From: Salinilacustrithrix flava
Lineage (GTDB): Bacteria; Actinomycetota; Acidimicrobiia; Acidimicrobiales; Salinilacustritrichaceae
Length of the DNA: 64,000 bases
Reading direction: 5' to 3'
Assembly: GCA_024128875.1 (NCBI GenBank)
Contig: JAMYFF010000004.1
Location: forward strand, 186,001-250,000
Position 1 is the stretch's first letter; each line of letters starts with the position of its first letter. The translations under genes were made by a program, and so were the position numbers. The notes beneath the pieces were generated by a model. It saw only the letters and a list, made by a program, of their open reading frames with translations, was not told the origin of the DNA and made no database searches. This document shows, one piece after another, positions 7,583-15,140 of this stretch.

Positions 7583-9076
7583 GTGCAATCCGGAACCCCC
7601 GCCCCGTCCTTCGCGGACCTGGGCGTCCCCCAGCGGCTCGTCGACGTGCTCGACGCCCGTGGCTTCACCAGCGCCTTCGAGGTGCAGGCCGCCACCATCC
7701 CCGACGCCCTCGCCGGCCGCGACCTCTGCGGCCGCGCCCCCACCGGCTCGGGCAAGACCATCGCCTTCGGCATCCCGACCCTGGTCAACACGGCCAAGGC
7801 CCGGCCCGGGCACCCCAGCGCCCTGATCCTGTCGCCGACCCGCGAGCTGGCCGACCAGATCAAGGACGAGCTCGCCCCGCTCGCCAAGGCGACCGACCGC
7901 ACCGTGACCGCCGTGTACGGCGGCGTCGGCTACGGCCCCCAGAACCAGGCCATCCGCCGCGGCGTCGACGTCCTCGTCGCCTGCCCTGGCCGCCTCGAGG
8001 ACCTCATCAGCAGCGGCAGCGTGAGCCTCGCCGAGGTGGGTGTCGTCGTCGTCGACGAGGCCGACCGCATGGCCGACATGGGGTTCCTCCCGGCCGTCAA
8101 GCGCCTGCTCGACCGCACCAAGAGCGACCGCCAGACGCTGCTGTTCTCGGCGACGCTCGACGGCGACATCGCCGAGCTCACCCGCCGCTACCAGCACGAC
8201 CCCGTCCGCCACGAGGTCGGCGAGGTCGAGCCGGACATGACCGCCATGGCCCACCACTTCTGGTCCATCGACCACGAGAAGCGCGTCGACCACACGCGCG
8301 ACGCCGTCGTCGCCGCCGGGCCGACCATCGTGTTCACCCGCACCCGCCACGGCGCCGACCGCCTGTGCAAGCAGCTCGGCAAGGCCGGCGTGGAGGCTGC
8401 GGCCATCCACGGCGGACGCAACCAGAACCAGCGCACCCGTGCGCTCGAGGCGTTCACCAAGGGCCACGTGCAGGCGCTCATCGCCACCGACGTCGCCGCC
8501 CGCGGCATCCACGTCGACGGTGTGGCCTGCGTCGTGCACTTCGACCCGCCCGAGGACGACAAGACCTACCTGCACCGCTCCGGTCGCACGGCTCGCGCCG
8601 GCGCTCAGGGCGTCGTGGTGTCCTTCGTGCGGGACAACAACCGCAAGGACGTCAAGACCCTCCAGCGCGACCTCGGCCTGGCCCAGGTCGTGACCACGCC
8701 GGACGCCACGCTCCTCGGCGACGGTTCCCGTCACCGCGAGGCCACGTCCCGCCAGAAGGCCCAGCCGGCCGCCAAGGCCCAGCAGTCCGCCCCGCCCAAG
8801 GGCGGCGGCGGCAACGGCGGTCGCAACCGCCAGCGGACCCGCACCCGCGACGGTGAGGACCGCGCCGCAGGCAAGAGCGCGCGACGCGACGACCGTCCGG
8901 CCCGCGACGGTGGCACGCCCCGCACCCGGACCAAGCCGGCCGAGCGCCGCGGGGCCGACGGCGTGGTCGACGTCGACCCCCGCCCCCGCAAGCAGCGCCA
9001 GTCCACCGACGGGCGCACCAACCCGCCGGCGAAGGTGCACCGCAAGGGTGGCGGCGTGAAAGCTCGGCGCGGATAG
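7583..9076 (+). CDS. DEAD-box ATP-dependent RNA helicase
   Basis: 497 residues, GTG start with a ribosome site upstream. The two-domain helicase core shows the Q motif region (FEVQAATIPDAL), Walker A (APTGSGKT, about residues 52-59), PTRELADQ, the DEAD box (residues 158-161), SATLDGD, the second-domain TRTRHGADRLCKQL and motif VI HRSGRTARAG. From about residue 385 to the end is a basic, low-complexity tail rich in Lys, Arg, Gly and Pro, common in RhlE/DeaD-type proteins that bind RNA non-specifically. It probably remodels ribosomal or messenger RNA. The subfamily is not resolved. It stands alone with a long leader and a convergent neighbour downstream. Confidence 0.92.
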   Translation: MQSGTPAPSFADLGVPQRLVDVLDARGFTSAFEVQAATIPDALAGRDLCGRAPTGSGKTIAFGIPTLVNTAKARPGHPSALILSPTRELADQIKDELAPLAKATDRTVTAVYGGVGYGPQNQAIRRGVDVLVACPGRLEDLISSGSVSLAEVGVVVVDEADRMADMGFLPAVKRLLDRTKSDRQTLLFSATLDGDIAELTRRYQHDPVRHEVGEVEPDMTAMAHHFWSIDHEKRVDHTRDAVVAAGPTIVFTRTRHGADRLCKQLGKAGVEAAAIHGGRNQNQRTRALEAFTKGHVQALIATDVAARGIHVDGVACVVHFDPPEDDKTYLHRSGRTARAGAQGVVVSFVRDNNRKDVKTLQRDLGLAQVVTTPDATLLGDGSRHREATSRQKAQPAAKAQQSAPPKGGGGNGGRNRQRTRTRDGEDRAAGKSARRDDRPARDGGTPRTRTKPAERRGADGVVDVDPRPRKQRQSTDGRTNPPAKVHRKGGGVKARRG

Positions 9077-9235
9077 TCAAGTCCCGCTGCGACTCGGTCT
9101 GGCGGCTTCGCCGCCGTAGGGCGCCGTGCCCACGGGTCGCCTCGCCTGTCGGCTCGGCTCCTGGGCGCCAGGCCATCGAGGCGTCCCGCACCCGCTGATC
9201 GCTCCGGCGGTCATGCACCGCTCCGGCGGTCGCCT
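9077..9235. terminator. Intergenic region with GC hairpin between helicase and pabB
   Basis: This gap lies between convergent genes. GGCGGC-TTC-GCCGCC at 9101-9115 can form a short hairpin without a U-tract. A 12-base direct repeat (GCTCCGGCGGTC) occurs at 9201-9212 and 9220-9231. No open frame here looks coding. Confidence 0.4.
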
Positions 9236-10261
9236 TCAGCCGGAGGCGACCGCCAGCAGCGTCCGGGCCTTGAGCTCGGTCTCGGCCCATTCGCCGGCCG
9301 GATCGCTGTCGTGGGTGATCCCACCCCCGGTGCCGAACCGCAGCGTCGGACCGCGCTCGCCGTCCGGGTCGATCCAGAACGTCCGGATCGCCACGTTGAG
9401 CTCGCCGATCCCCCGATCGGCGTCCACCCACCCGACCCCGCCGCAGTAGACGCCGCGTGGCACGGGCTCCAGCTGGCGGATGACCTCCATCGCCGCCAGC
9501 TTCGGCGCGCCCGTGATGGAGCCGGGAGGGAAGGTGGCGTCGAGCAGGCCGGGCCAGCCGACGCCGTCGGCCAGCTCCCCGGCGACGGTCGAAACGAGGT
9601 GCACGAGCCCGGGGTGGTGTTCCACGGCCAGCAGCGCCGGGACGCAGACCGAGCCGTAGTCGCAGACCCGTCCGAGGTCGTTGCGGACCAGGTCCACGAT
9701 CATCACGTTCTCGGCCCGGTCCTTGGCGAGGAAGGCATCGGGGGTCGCTGCCGTCCCCTTGATCGGGGAGGACCACACGAGGCGTCCCTCGCGGCGCAGG
9801 TAGCGCTCCGGCGATGCGGAGGCGACGTGGATGCCGGCGGCAGGCACGCGGACGACGGCGGCGTAGGGCGCGGGGTTGCCGACGGCGAGCGCCGCACCGA
9901 GGGCAGCGACGTCGGCGTCGGGCGGGGCCGGCGCGGCCAGCTGCCGGGTGAGGTTGACCTGGTAGACGTCGCCGGCCTCGATGGCGGCGCGGATGGCGCG
10001 CACGCCCGCCTCGAAGGCCGCTCGGTCGAGCGAGCTGGACCACGCGCCCCGCTCCGGGCCGACCCAGCGCGGTCCGCGCCACGGGCGGGCGGGGCGCACC
10101 GTGGCGAAGCGGGCGAAGGTCGGCGGGGCGTCGTAGGGGACGACCACGGCCCAGAAGCCCTCGCCCTCCAGGCACGCGGGATCGTCGGTGACGTCGGTGA
10201 GGTCGGTGCACAGCCGTTCGCCGACCACGGCGAGCGGCGGCTGGTCGGCGAGCCGGGCCAC
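9236..10261 (-). CDS. pabB: Aminodeoxychorismate/anthranilate synthase component I (chorismate-binding)
   Basis: 341 residues, essentially only the chorismate-binding catalytic domain; the usual N-terminal segment is short. Family motifs are all present: GDVYQVNLTRQL, SSPIKGTA, NVMIVDLVRNDLGRVC, FPPGSITGAPK, GIGELNVAIRT and GTGGGITHDS. It would convert chorismate, with ammonia from a glutaminase partner, to aminodeoxychorismate; the PabA partner is not in the window. PabB is favoured over TrpE because of the nearby class IV PLP enzyme and the reduced N-terminus. The start is GTG, six bases after a TAGCCT element, and the gene diverges from the LCP gene. Confidence 0.85.
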   Translation of the reverse strand: MARLADQPPLAVVGERLCTDLTDVTDDPACLEGEGFWAVVVPYDAPPTFARFATVRPARPWRGPRWVGPERGAWSSSLDRAAFEAGVRAIRAAIEAGDVYQVNLTRQLAAPAPPDADVAALGAALAVGNPAPYAAVVRVPAAGIHVASASPERYLRREGRLVWSSPIKGTAATPDAFLAKDRAENVMIVDLVRNDLGRVCDYGSVCVPALLAVEHHPGLVHLVSTVAGELADGVGWPGLLDATFPPGSITGAPKLAAMEVIRQLEPVPRGVYCGGVGWVDADRGIGELNVAIRTFWIDPDGERGPTLRFGTGGGITHDSDPAGEWAETELKARTLLAVASG

Positions 10262-10267
10262 GGCCGG

Positions 10268-10273
10268 AGGCTA
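10268..10273 (-). promoter_or_regulatory. Putative -10 element of pabB
   Basis: TAGCCT on the minus strand, six bases before the GTG start. This suggests a leaderless or nearly leaderless transcript. Confidence 0.45.
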
Positions 10274-10307
10274 GAGGGGCGGGCGCGGCTGCTCCCCGGC
10301 CGCTCGG

Positions 10308-10313
10308 TAGCGT
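10308..10313 (+). promoter_or_regulatory. Putative -10 element of the LCP gene
   Basis: TAGCGT, exactly seven bases before the ATG at 10321. It supports that ATG over the GTG at 10312, which would lie inside the promoter. Confidence 0.5.
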
Positions 10314-10320
10314 GGGTCCG

Positions 10321-11769
10321 ATGTCCGGCACGGAGACACGTCGGGCGAGGCGCAGCGTGCTCCAGAAGCTGGTGATCATCACGAACGTGCTCGCGATGGT
10401 CGGCTTCCTGTTCGCGGCGGGCTCGCTCGCCTACGGGTACGAGAAGTACGGGCAGATCCCGCGCGTCGAGATCGGCGAGACCCTGAGCGTCAGCGAGGAC
10501 GACGACGGCCGCGAGGTCATCGCCGAGAACTTCCTCATCGTCGGCGTCGACTCCGCCGCCGGCTTGGACCCCGACGATCCCGTGGCGTCCAGCCGCACCG
10601 ACGTCGCCGGCCTGCGCTCGGACACGATGATGATCCTGCGGGTCGACCCGACCTCCACCCGGGCCGCGCTCCTGTCGCTGCCCCGCGACCTGTGGGTGCC
10701 GATCCCCGGCCACGGCAACGGCCGCATCAACGAGGCGATCGAGCTGGGCGGCCCCGAGCTGCTCGTGGAGACGATCCAGGCCTACCTCGGCATCCCGGTG
10801 AACCACTACGCGCAGGTGGACTTCCACGGCTTCGGTCGCCTGGTCAACGCCATCGACGGGGTGGAGATCTGGTTCCCGAACCCGGTGCGCGACCAGCGCA
10901 GCGGCCTCGACGTGCCCGAGCCCGGGTGCATCACCCTCGACGCCCGCAACGCGCTCGGCTTCGTGCGCAGCCGCGCCTACCAGGAGTACATCGACGGCCG
11001 CTGGCGCACCGACCCCACCGGCGACCTCGGCCGCATCCGACGCCAGCAGCAGTTCATCATCGCCGCCCTCGAGCGCGCCGTGGACCGAGGGGTGCGCAAC
11101 CCGGTGACGCTCGACGAGCTGATCGACAGCACCCTCGACGCCGTCACCATCGACGACACCCTCGACGGCGCCGACCTGCTCGCCCTCGGGCGGGAGTTCC
11201 GCCGCTTCGACCCCGCCTCCCTCGACGTGTACCAGCTGCCCGTGGTCGACGACTCCGTCGGGGGTGCCGCGGTGCTGCGCCTGGTCACCCAGGACGCCGA
11301 GCAGGTGCTGGACATCTTCCGCAGCTCCGACCCGACCCAGCTCGGCGAGGAGTCGGTCCGGGTCCGCGTGCTGAACGGCACGGGTGAGCCGGGTCAGGCG
11401 TCGAGCGCGTCCAGCGAGCTGCGAAGCGCCGGATTCGCACTCGGCGGCACCGGCGACGCGGCTCGACTGGGCGTCGAGCGCACCGAGATCCGCCACCCGG
11501 CCGGCAGCGAGGCCGCCGCCGACCTGGTCCGTCGCTGGCTGGCCGCCGACGCCGAGCTCGTCGTGGACGACGCGGTCGATGACATCACGGTCGTGACCGG
11601 CACCGACTGGCAGGGCCTGCGGGCCGAGCCGCTGCCGGCGCCGGAGCCCTCGGAGGAGACGGTGACGACGCTGCCCGCGCCGACCACCACCATCGACGAC
11701 GAGACCACCACGACGACGGCGCTCGGCACGGTGTCGGGGACGATCCCCGACGACGTCGTGTGCGGCTGA
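10321..11769 (+). CDS. LytR-CpsA-Psr (LCP) family cell-wall polymer ligase
   Basis: 482 residues. After a short basic cytoplasmic tail there is one membrane helix (about residues 18-40, KLVIITNVLAMVGFLFAAG). The extracytoplasmic LCP domain follows: FLIVGVDS, RSDTMMILRVDP, LLSLPRDLWVPIPGHGNGRI and FVRSR, including the arginines and aspartates that bind polyprenyl pyrophosphate. A C-terminal LytR_C domain begins VRVLNGTGEPGQASSA, and the tail is Thr/Pro rich. LCP proteins move a lipid-linked glycopolymer onto peptidoglycan, as in attachment of arabinogalactan through a rhamnose linker. The rhamnose genes immediately downstream fit that role. Confidence 0.92.
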   Translation: MSGTETRRARRSVLQKLVIITNVLAMVGFLFAAGSLAYGYEKYGQIPRVEIGETLSVSEDDDGREVIAENFLIVGVDSAAGLDPDDPVASSRTDVAGLRSDTMMILRVDPTSTRAALLSLPRDLWVPIPGHGNGRINEAIELGGPELLVETIQAYLGIPVNHYAQVDFHGFGRLVNAIDGVEIWFPNPVRDQRSGLDVPEPGCITLDARNALGFVRSRAYQEYIDGRWRTDPTGDLGRIRRQQQFIIAALERAVDRGVRNPVTLDELIDSTLDAVTIDDTLDGADLLALGREFRRFDPASLDVYQLPVVDDSVGGAAVLRLVTQDAEQVLDIFRSSDPTQLGEESVRVRVLNGTGEPGQASSASSELRSAGFALGGTGDAARLGVERTEIRHPAGSEAAADLVRRWLAADAELVVDDAVDDITVVTGTDWQGLRAEPLPAPEPSEETVTTLPAPTTTIDDETTTTTALGTVSGTIPDDVVCG

Positions 11770-11821
11770 CGCCGGCGGCCACGGATGGCGCCGCGGCGCG
11801 CGTCTGCCAGGATCGGCGGTC

Positions 11822-12739
11822 ATGAAGGGCATCGTCCTCGCTGGTGGGCGGGCAACGCGGCTGGGGCCGGCGAGCAGAGCGACCTCGAAGCAGCTCATGC
11901 ACGTCTACGACAAGCCGCTCGTCTACTACCCGATCTCCACGCTGCTGCACGCGCGGATCAACGAGATCCTCGTGATCTCGACGCCCGAGCAGATCCCGGC
12001 GTTCGAGGCGCTGCTCGGAGACGGGTCGCAGTGGGGCTGCTCGTTCTCCTACGCGGTGCAGGCCCAGCCGCGGGGGCTCGCCGATGCCTTCATCGTCGGT
12101 GAGGACTTCATCGACGGCGACGACGTGGCCCTGATCCTGGGCGACAACATCTTCTACGGCGTGGGCCTGGGGGAGCAGCTGCAGCGCTTCACCACGCCGC
12201 GGGGTGCGGTCGTGTTCGGCCTGTGGGTCCCGGACCCGGAGCGCTACGGCGTGCTCGACCTGGCGCCCGATGGTTCGGTGCGGGGGATCCTGGAGAAGCC
12301 GGCGGAGCCGCCGTCGCCGTACATGGTGCCGGGGCTCTACTTCTACGACGGCTCGGTGGTGGAGGTGGCCAAGGGGATCAAGCCGAGCGAGCGGGGCGAG
12401 ATCGAGATCACCGACGTGAACAACCACTACCTGGGCCAGGGTGCTCTGGAGGTGTGCCGGCTGCCGTTCGCGACGGACTGGTTCGACGTCGGCACCTTCG
12501 ACGCGATGCTCGACGCCCAGACGTGGGTGGCCGGTCTGCAGCGTCGCAAGGGGCTCCTGATCGGCTCGCCCGAGGCGGCCGCGTACCGGGAGGGCTTCAT
12601 CGGTGCCGAGGAGCTGGCTGCGCTGGCCGAGGCCGAGGTCCACGGCGGCGACCTGGCCAAGAGCGGCTACGGCGAGTCGCTGCTGCGGGTCCTGAGCTTC
12701 GAGGAGGCCGACGAGGTCGGCGAGGGTCCGGCATGGTGA
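11822..12739 (+). CDS. rmlA: Glucose-1-phosphate thymidylyltransferase
   Basis: 305 residues. The nucleotidyltransferase signature is MKGIVLAGGRATRLGP, with the activating lysine in SKQLMHVYDKPLVYYP. The catalytic metal site GDNIFYG and the sugar-binding ERYGVLDL and GLYFYD segments follow, matching RmlA throughout. It makes dTDP-glucose from dTTP and glucose 1-phosphate, the first step to dTDP-L-rhamnose. The C-terminus overlaps rmlC by seven bases, so the genes are translated together. Confidence 0.95.
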   Translation: MKGIVLAGGRATRLGPASRATSKQLMHVYDKPLVYYPISTLLHARINEILVISTPEQIPAFEALLGDGSQWGCSFSYAVQAQPRGLADAFIVGEDFIDGDDVALILGDNIFYGVGLGEQLQRFTTPRGAVVFGLWVPDPERYGVLDLAPDGSVRGILEKPAEPPSPYMVPGLYFYDGSVVEVAKGIKPSERGEIEITDVNNHYLGQGALEVCRLPFATDWFDVGTFDAMLDAQTWVAGLQRRKGLLIGSPEAAAYREGFIGAEELAALAEAEVHGGDLAKSGYGESLLRVLSFEEADEVGEGPAW

Positions 12740-13290
12740 CGGTGGTGGACCTGTCGACCGAGACGACCGGCATCGACGGGCTGGTCGTGGTGACGATGAA
12801 GCAGGTCACCGACGAGCGGGGCACGATCCGCGAGTTCTACCGGGAGTCCGCGTTCGTCGATGCCGGCCTGCCGTCGCTCGGGCCGTGGGTGCAGGTGAAC
12901 GTCACCGAGACCGTCCGGGGCGCGGTCCGGGGCATGCACGGCGAAGCCATGACCAAGCTGGTGTCCGTCGCGTCGGGGCGGGCGCACGGCGCCTACGTCG
13001 ACGTCCGTCCCGGTTCGGCCACGTTCGGCGCGGTGGTGCAGGTCGACCTGGTCCCCGGCGTGCAGGTGCTGGTGCCGCCCGGGGTGTGCAACGGCTTCCA
13101 GGCGCTGGAGGACGGCACCCAGTTCCTGTACTGCTTCGACGTGGAGTGGCAGCCCGACATGGCCGGCGTGGCCTGCACGCCGCTGGACCCGGCGCTCGGC
13201 ATCGACTGGCCCATCGCCGTGGACCCCGACGACCAGGCGCAGGTGTCGGCCAAGGACCGCAGCGCGCCCCGCCTGGCCGAGCTTCCGTAG
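12733..13290 (+). CDS. rmlC: dTDP-4-dehydrorhamnose 3,5-epimerase family protein with altered active site
   Basis: 185 residues, cupin fold. The order and spacing match RmlC: a strand ending NVTETVRGAVRGMH with the catalytic base His, the lysine in MTKLVSV, VDVRPGSATFG, VLVPPGVCNGFQ and LDPALGIDWP. Two usually conserved positions differ. The His of the common AHGF motif is Asn here (CNGF), and the Tyr-rich segment near YLVT..Y reads FLYCFDVEW. The protein may be a divergent but working epimerase, or may epimerise only one carbon. Its place between rmlA and rmlB argues for the dTDP-rhamnose pathway. The ATG lies inside the end of rmlA. Confidence 0.85.
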   Translation: MVTVVDLSTETTGIDGLVVVTMKQVTDERGTIREFYRESAFVDAGLPSLGPWVQVNVTETVRGAVRGMHGEAMTKLVSVASGRAHGAYVDVRPGSATFGAVVQVDLVPGVQVLVPPGVCNGFQALEDGTQFLYCFDVEWQPDMAGVACTPLDPALGIDWPIAVDPDDQAQVSAKDRSAPRLAELP

Positions 13291-13293
13291 CCT
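13288..13293 (+). promoter_or_regulatory. Putative -10 element of rmlB built from the rmlC stop codon
   Basis: TAGCCT begins with the TAG stop of rmlC and ends seven bases before the rmlB GTG. It may be an internal leaderless promoter within the rml operon. Confidence 0.4.
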
Positions 13294-13300
13294 CATCGTC

Positions 13301-14266
13301 GTGCGACTCCTCGTGACCGGCGGTGCCGGGTTCATCGGTTCGAACTACGTGCGCTGGGTGCTGGCCAACACCGACGACGAGATCGTCGTCTACGACGCCC
13401 TCACCTACGCCGGGAACCTGTCGACCCTCAAGGACGTCGACGACGACCCCCGCTACTCCTTCGTGCACGCCGACATCTGCGATCCCGGCCCCCTCGAGGA
13501 CGCCATGCGGGGCTGCGACGCGGTGGTGCACTTCGCCGCCGAGAGCCACGTCGACCGCTCCATCGAGGGCAGCGACGACTTCGTCATCACCAACTGCTTC
13601 GGCACCAACGTCGTCATGGACACCGCCCGCCGCCTGGAGGTCGACCGGGTCGTGCACATCGGCACCGACGAGGTCTACGGATCGGTCGAGACCGGATCCT
13701 CCAGGGAGGGCGACCCCCTCGAGCCCCGCTCGCCCTACAGCGCCTCCAAGGCCGGCTCGGACCTGCTCGCCCTCAGCTACCACGCCACCCACGGCCTCGA
13801 CGTGCGGGTCACCCGCTGCACCAACAACTTCGGGCCCTACCAGTACCCGGAGAAGGCGATCCCGCTGTTCACCACCAACCTGCTCGAGGACCGCCCGATC
13901 CCGCTCTACGGCGACGGCCTCAACGAGCGGGACTGGATCTACGTCGACGACCACTGCGCCGGCGTCCACCTCGTCCTCACCGACGGCACGCCCGGTGAGA
14001 TCTACAACATCGGCGCCGGCAACGAGACCCCCAACCGGGTGCTGGTGGACAAGCTGCTCGCCCTCACCGGCAAGGACGAATCCCTCGTCACCTACGTCGA
14101 GGACCGCCTCGGCCACGACCGCCGCTACTCCGTCGACATCACCAAGATCACCGAGCTCGGCTGGACCCGCCGGCGCACCCTCGACGAGGCCCTCGAAGCC
14201 ACCGTCGCCTGGTACCGGGACAACCAGTGGTGGTGGAAGCCCCTGCGGGACGGGACCGCACCCTGA
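13301..14266 (+). CDS. rmlB: dTDP-glucose 4,6-dehydratase
   Basis: 321 residues of the extended SDR family. The NAD site is VTGGAGFIGSNYVRW near the N-terminus, followed by the RmlB-typical HFAAESHVDRSIEGS and HIGTDEVYG. The catalytic Tyr-x3-Lys is in SPYSASKAGSD, and NNFGPYQYPEKAIPLF binds the sugar nucleotide. It converts dTDP-glucose to dTDP-4-keto-6-deoxyglucose, the RmlC substrate. The start is GTG ten bases after the rmlC stop, and the stop overlaps the rmlD ATG (TGATG). Confidence 0.96.
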   Translation: MRLLVTGGAGFIGSNYVRWVLANTDDEIVVYDALTYAGNLSTLKDVDDDPRYSFVHADICDPGPLEDAMRGCDAVVHFAAESHVDRSIEGSDDFVITNCFGTNVVMDTARRLEVDRVVHIGTDEVYGSVETGSSREGDPLEPRSPYSASKAGSDLLALSYHATHGLDVRVTRCTNNFGPYQYPEKAIPLFTTNLLEDRPIPLYGDGLNERDWIYVDDHCAGVHLVLTDGTPGEIYNIGAGNETPNRVLVDKLLALTGKDESLVTYVEDRLGHDRRYSVDITKITELGWTRRRTLDEALEATVAWYRDNQWWWKPLRDGTAP

Positions 14267-15120
14267 TGCGGGTGCTCGTCGCCGGCGCCGTCGGCCAGCT
14301 CGGCACCGACCTCGTCCGGCGCTGCGAGGAGGCGGGCGACGACGTCGTCGCCGCCGATCGCTCCACCCTCGACGTCGGCGACCGCGCCGCGGTCGATGCC
14401 GCCGTGCTCGACGGTGGCTTCGACGTCGTCTTCAACGCTGCCGCCTGGACCGCCGTCGACGCCTGCGAGGCCGACCCCGAGCGCGCCCACCGGGACAACG
14501 CGCTGGCGTGCCGCTGGCTGGCCGATGCGTGCCGTCGTTCCGGCGCCCACCTCGTCCACGTCTCCACCGACTACGTGTTCGACGGGACCAAGGACGTGCC
14601 GTACCACGAGTGGGACCGCCCGAACCCGCAGTCGGTCTACGGCGCCTCCAAGTGGTCCGGCGAGCACGAGATCGCCGTGCACGCCGGCGGTGGCGCGGCG
14701 GTCGTGCGCACGTCCTGGATCTTCGGTGCGCACGGTCCGAACATGGTGGCCACGGTGCTCGGTCTCCGGGACCGGGACGAGCTCGCCTTCGTCGACGACC
14801 AGCGCGGGTGCCCGACCGCCACGGCCGACCTGGCAGGCATGCTGCGGACCCTCGCCGTCGAACGGGTCCCGGGGCTCTTCCACGTCACCAACGCCGGCGC
14901 AGTGTCGTGGTACGAGTTCGTGCGCGACGTGCTCGAGGCCGCAGGCGAGGACCCGGACAAGGTCCGCCCGATCCGCACCGCCGACCTCGACCCGCCCCGG
15001 CCGGCACCACGCCCCGCGAACTCGGTGCTCGACAACCGGGCGCTGCGCCTCTCGGGCCTCCCACCGCTGCGCCACTACCGTGAGCCGCTGCAGCAGGTCG
15101 TGGACGCCCTGCTGGGCTGA
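14266..15120 (+). CDS. rmlD: dTDP-4-dehydrorhamnose reductase
   Basis: 284 residues. The N-terminal cofactor motif VAGAVGQLGTDLV, the segment NAAAWTAVDACEADP, VSTDYVFDGTK and the catalytic SVYGASKWSGE are all characteristic of RmlD. The substrate-binding RTSWIFGAHGPNMV and DQRGCPTATADLA are also present. It performs the final NADPH-dependent reduction to dTDP-L-rhamnose. The ATG at 14266 overlaps the rmlB stop by one base. An earlier GTG in this frame would lie deep within rmlB and is rejected. Confidence 0.95.
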   Translation: MRVLVAGAVGQLGTDLVRRCEEAGDDVVAADRSTLDVGDRAAVDAAVLDGGFDVVFNAAAWTAVDACEADPERAHRDNALACRWLADACRRSGAHLVHVSTDYVFDGTKDVPYHEWDRPNPQSVYGASKWSGEHEIAVHAGGGAAVVRTSWIFGAHGPNMVATVLGLRDRDELAFVDDQRGCPTATADLAGMLRTLAVERVPGLFHVTNAGAVSWYEFVRDVLEAAGEDPDKVRPIRTADLDPPRPAPRPANSVLDNRALRLSGLPPLRHYREPLQQVVDALLG

Positions 15121-15140
15121 TCGTCGGCGGAGGAGCGGAC

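Noticed and set aside
9101..9115. GGCGGC-TTC-GCCGCC as a strong intrinsic terminator
   Set aside because: The stem is short, has no U-tract, and GC-rich random DNA forms such stems often. It is kept only as a weak possibility.
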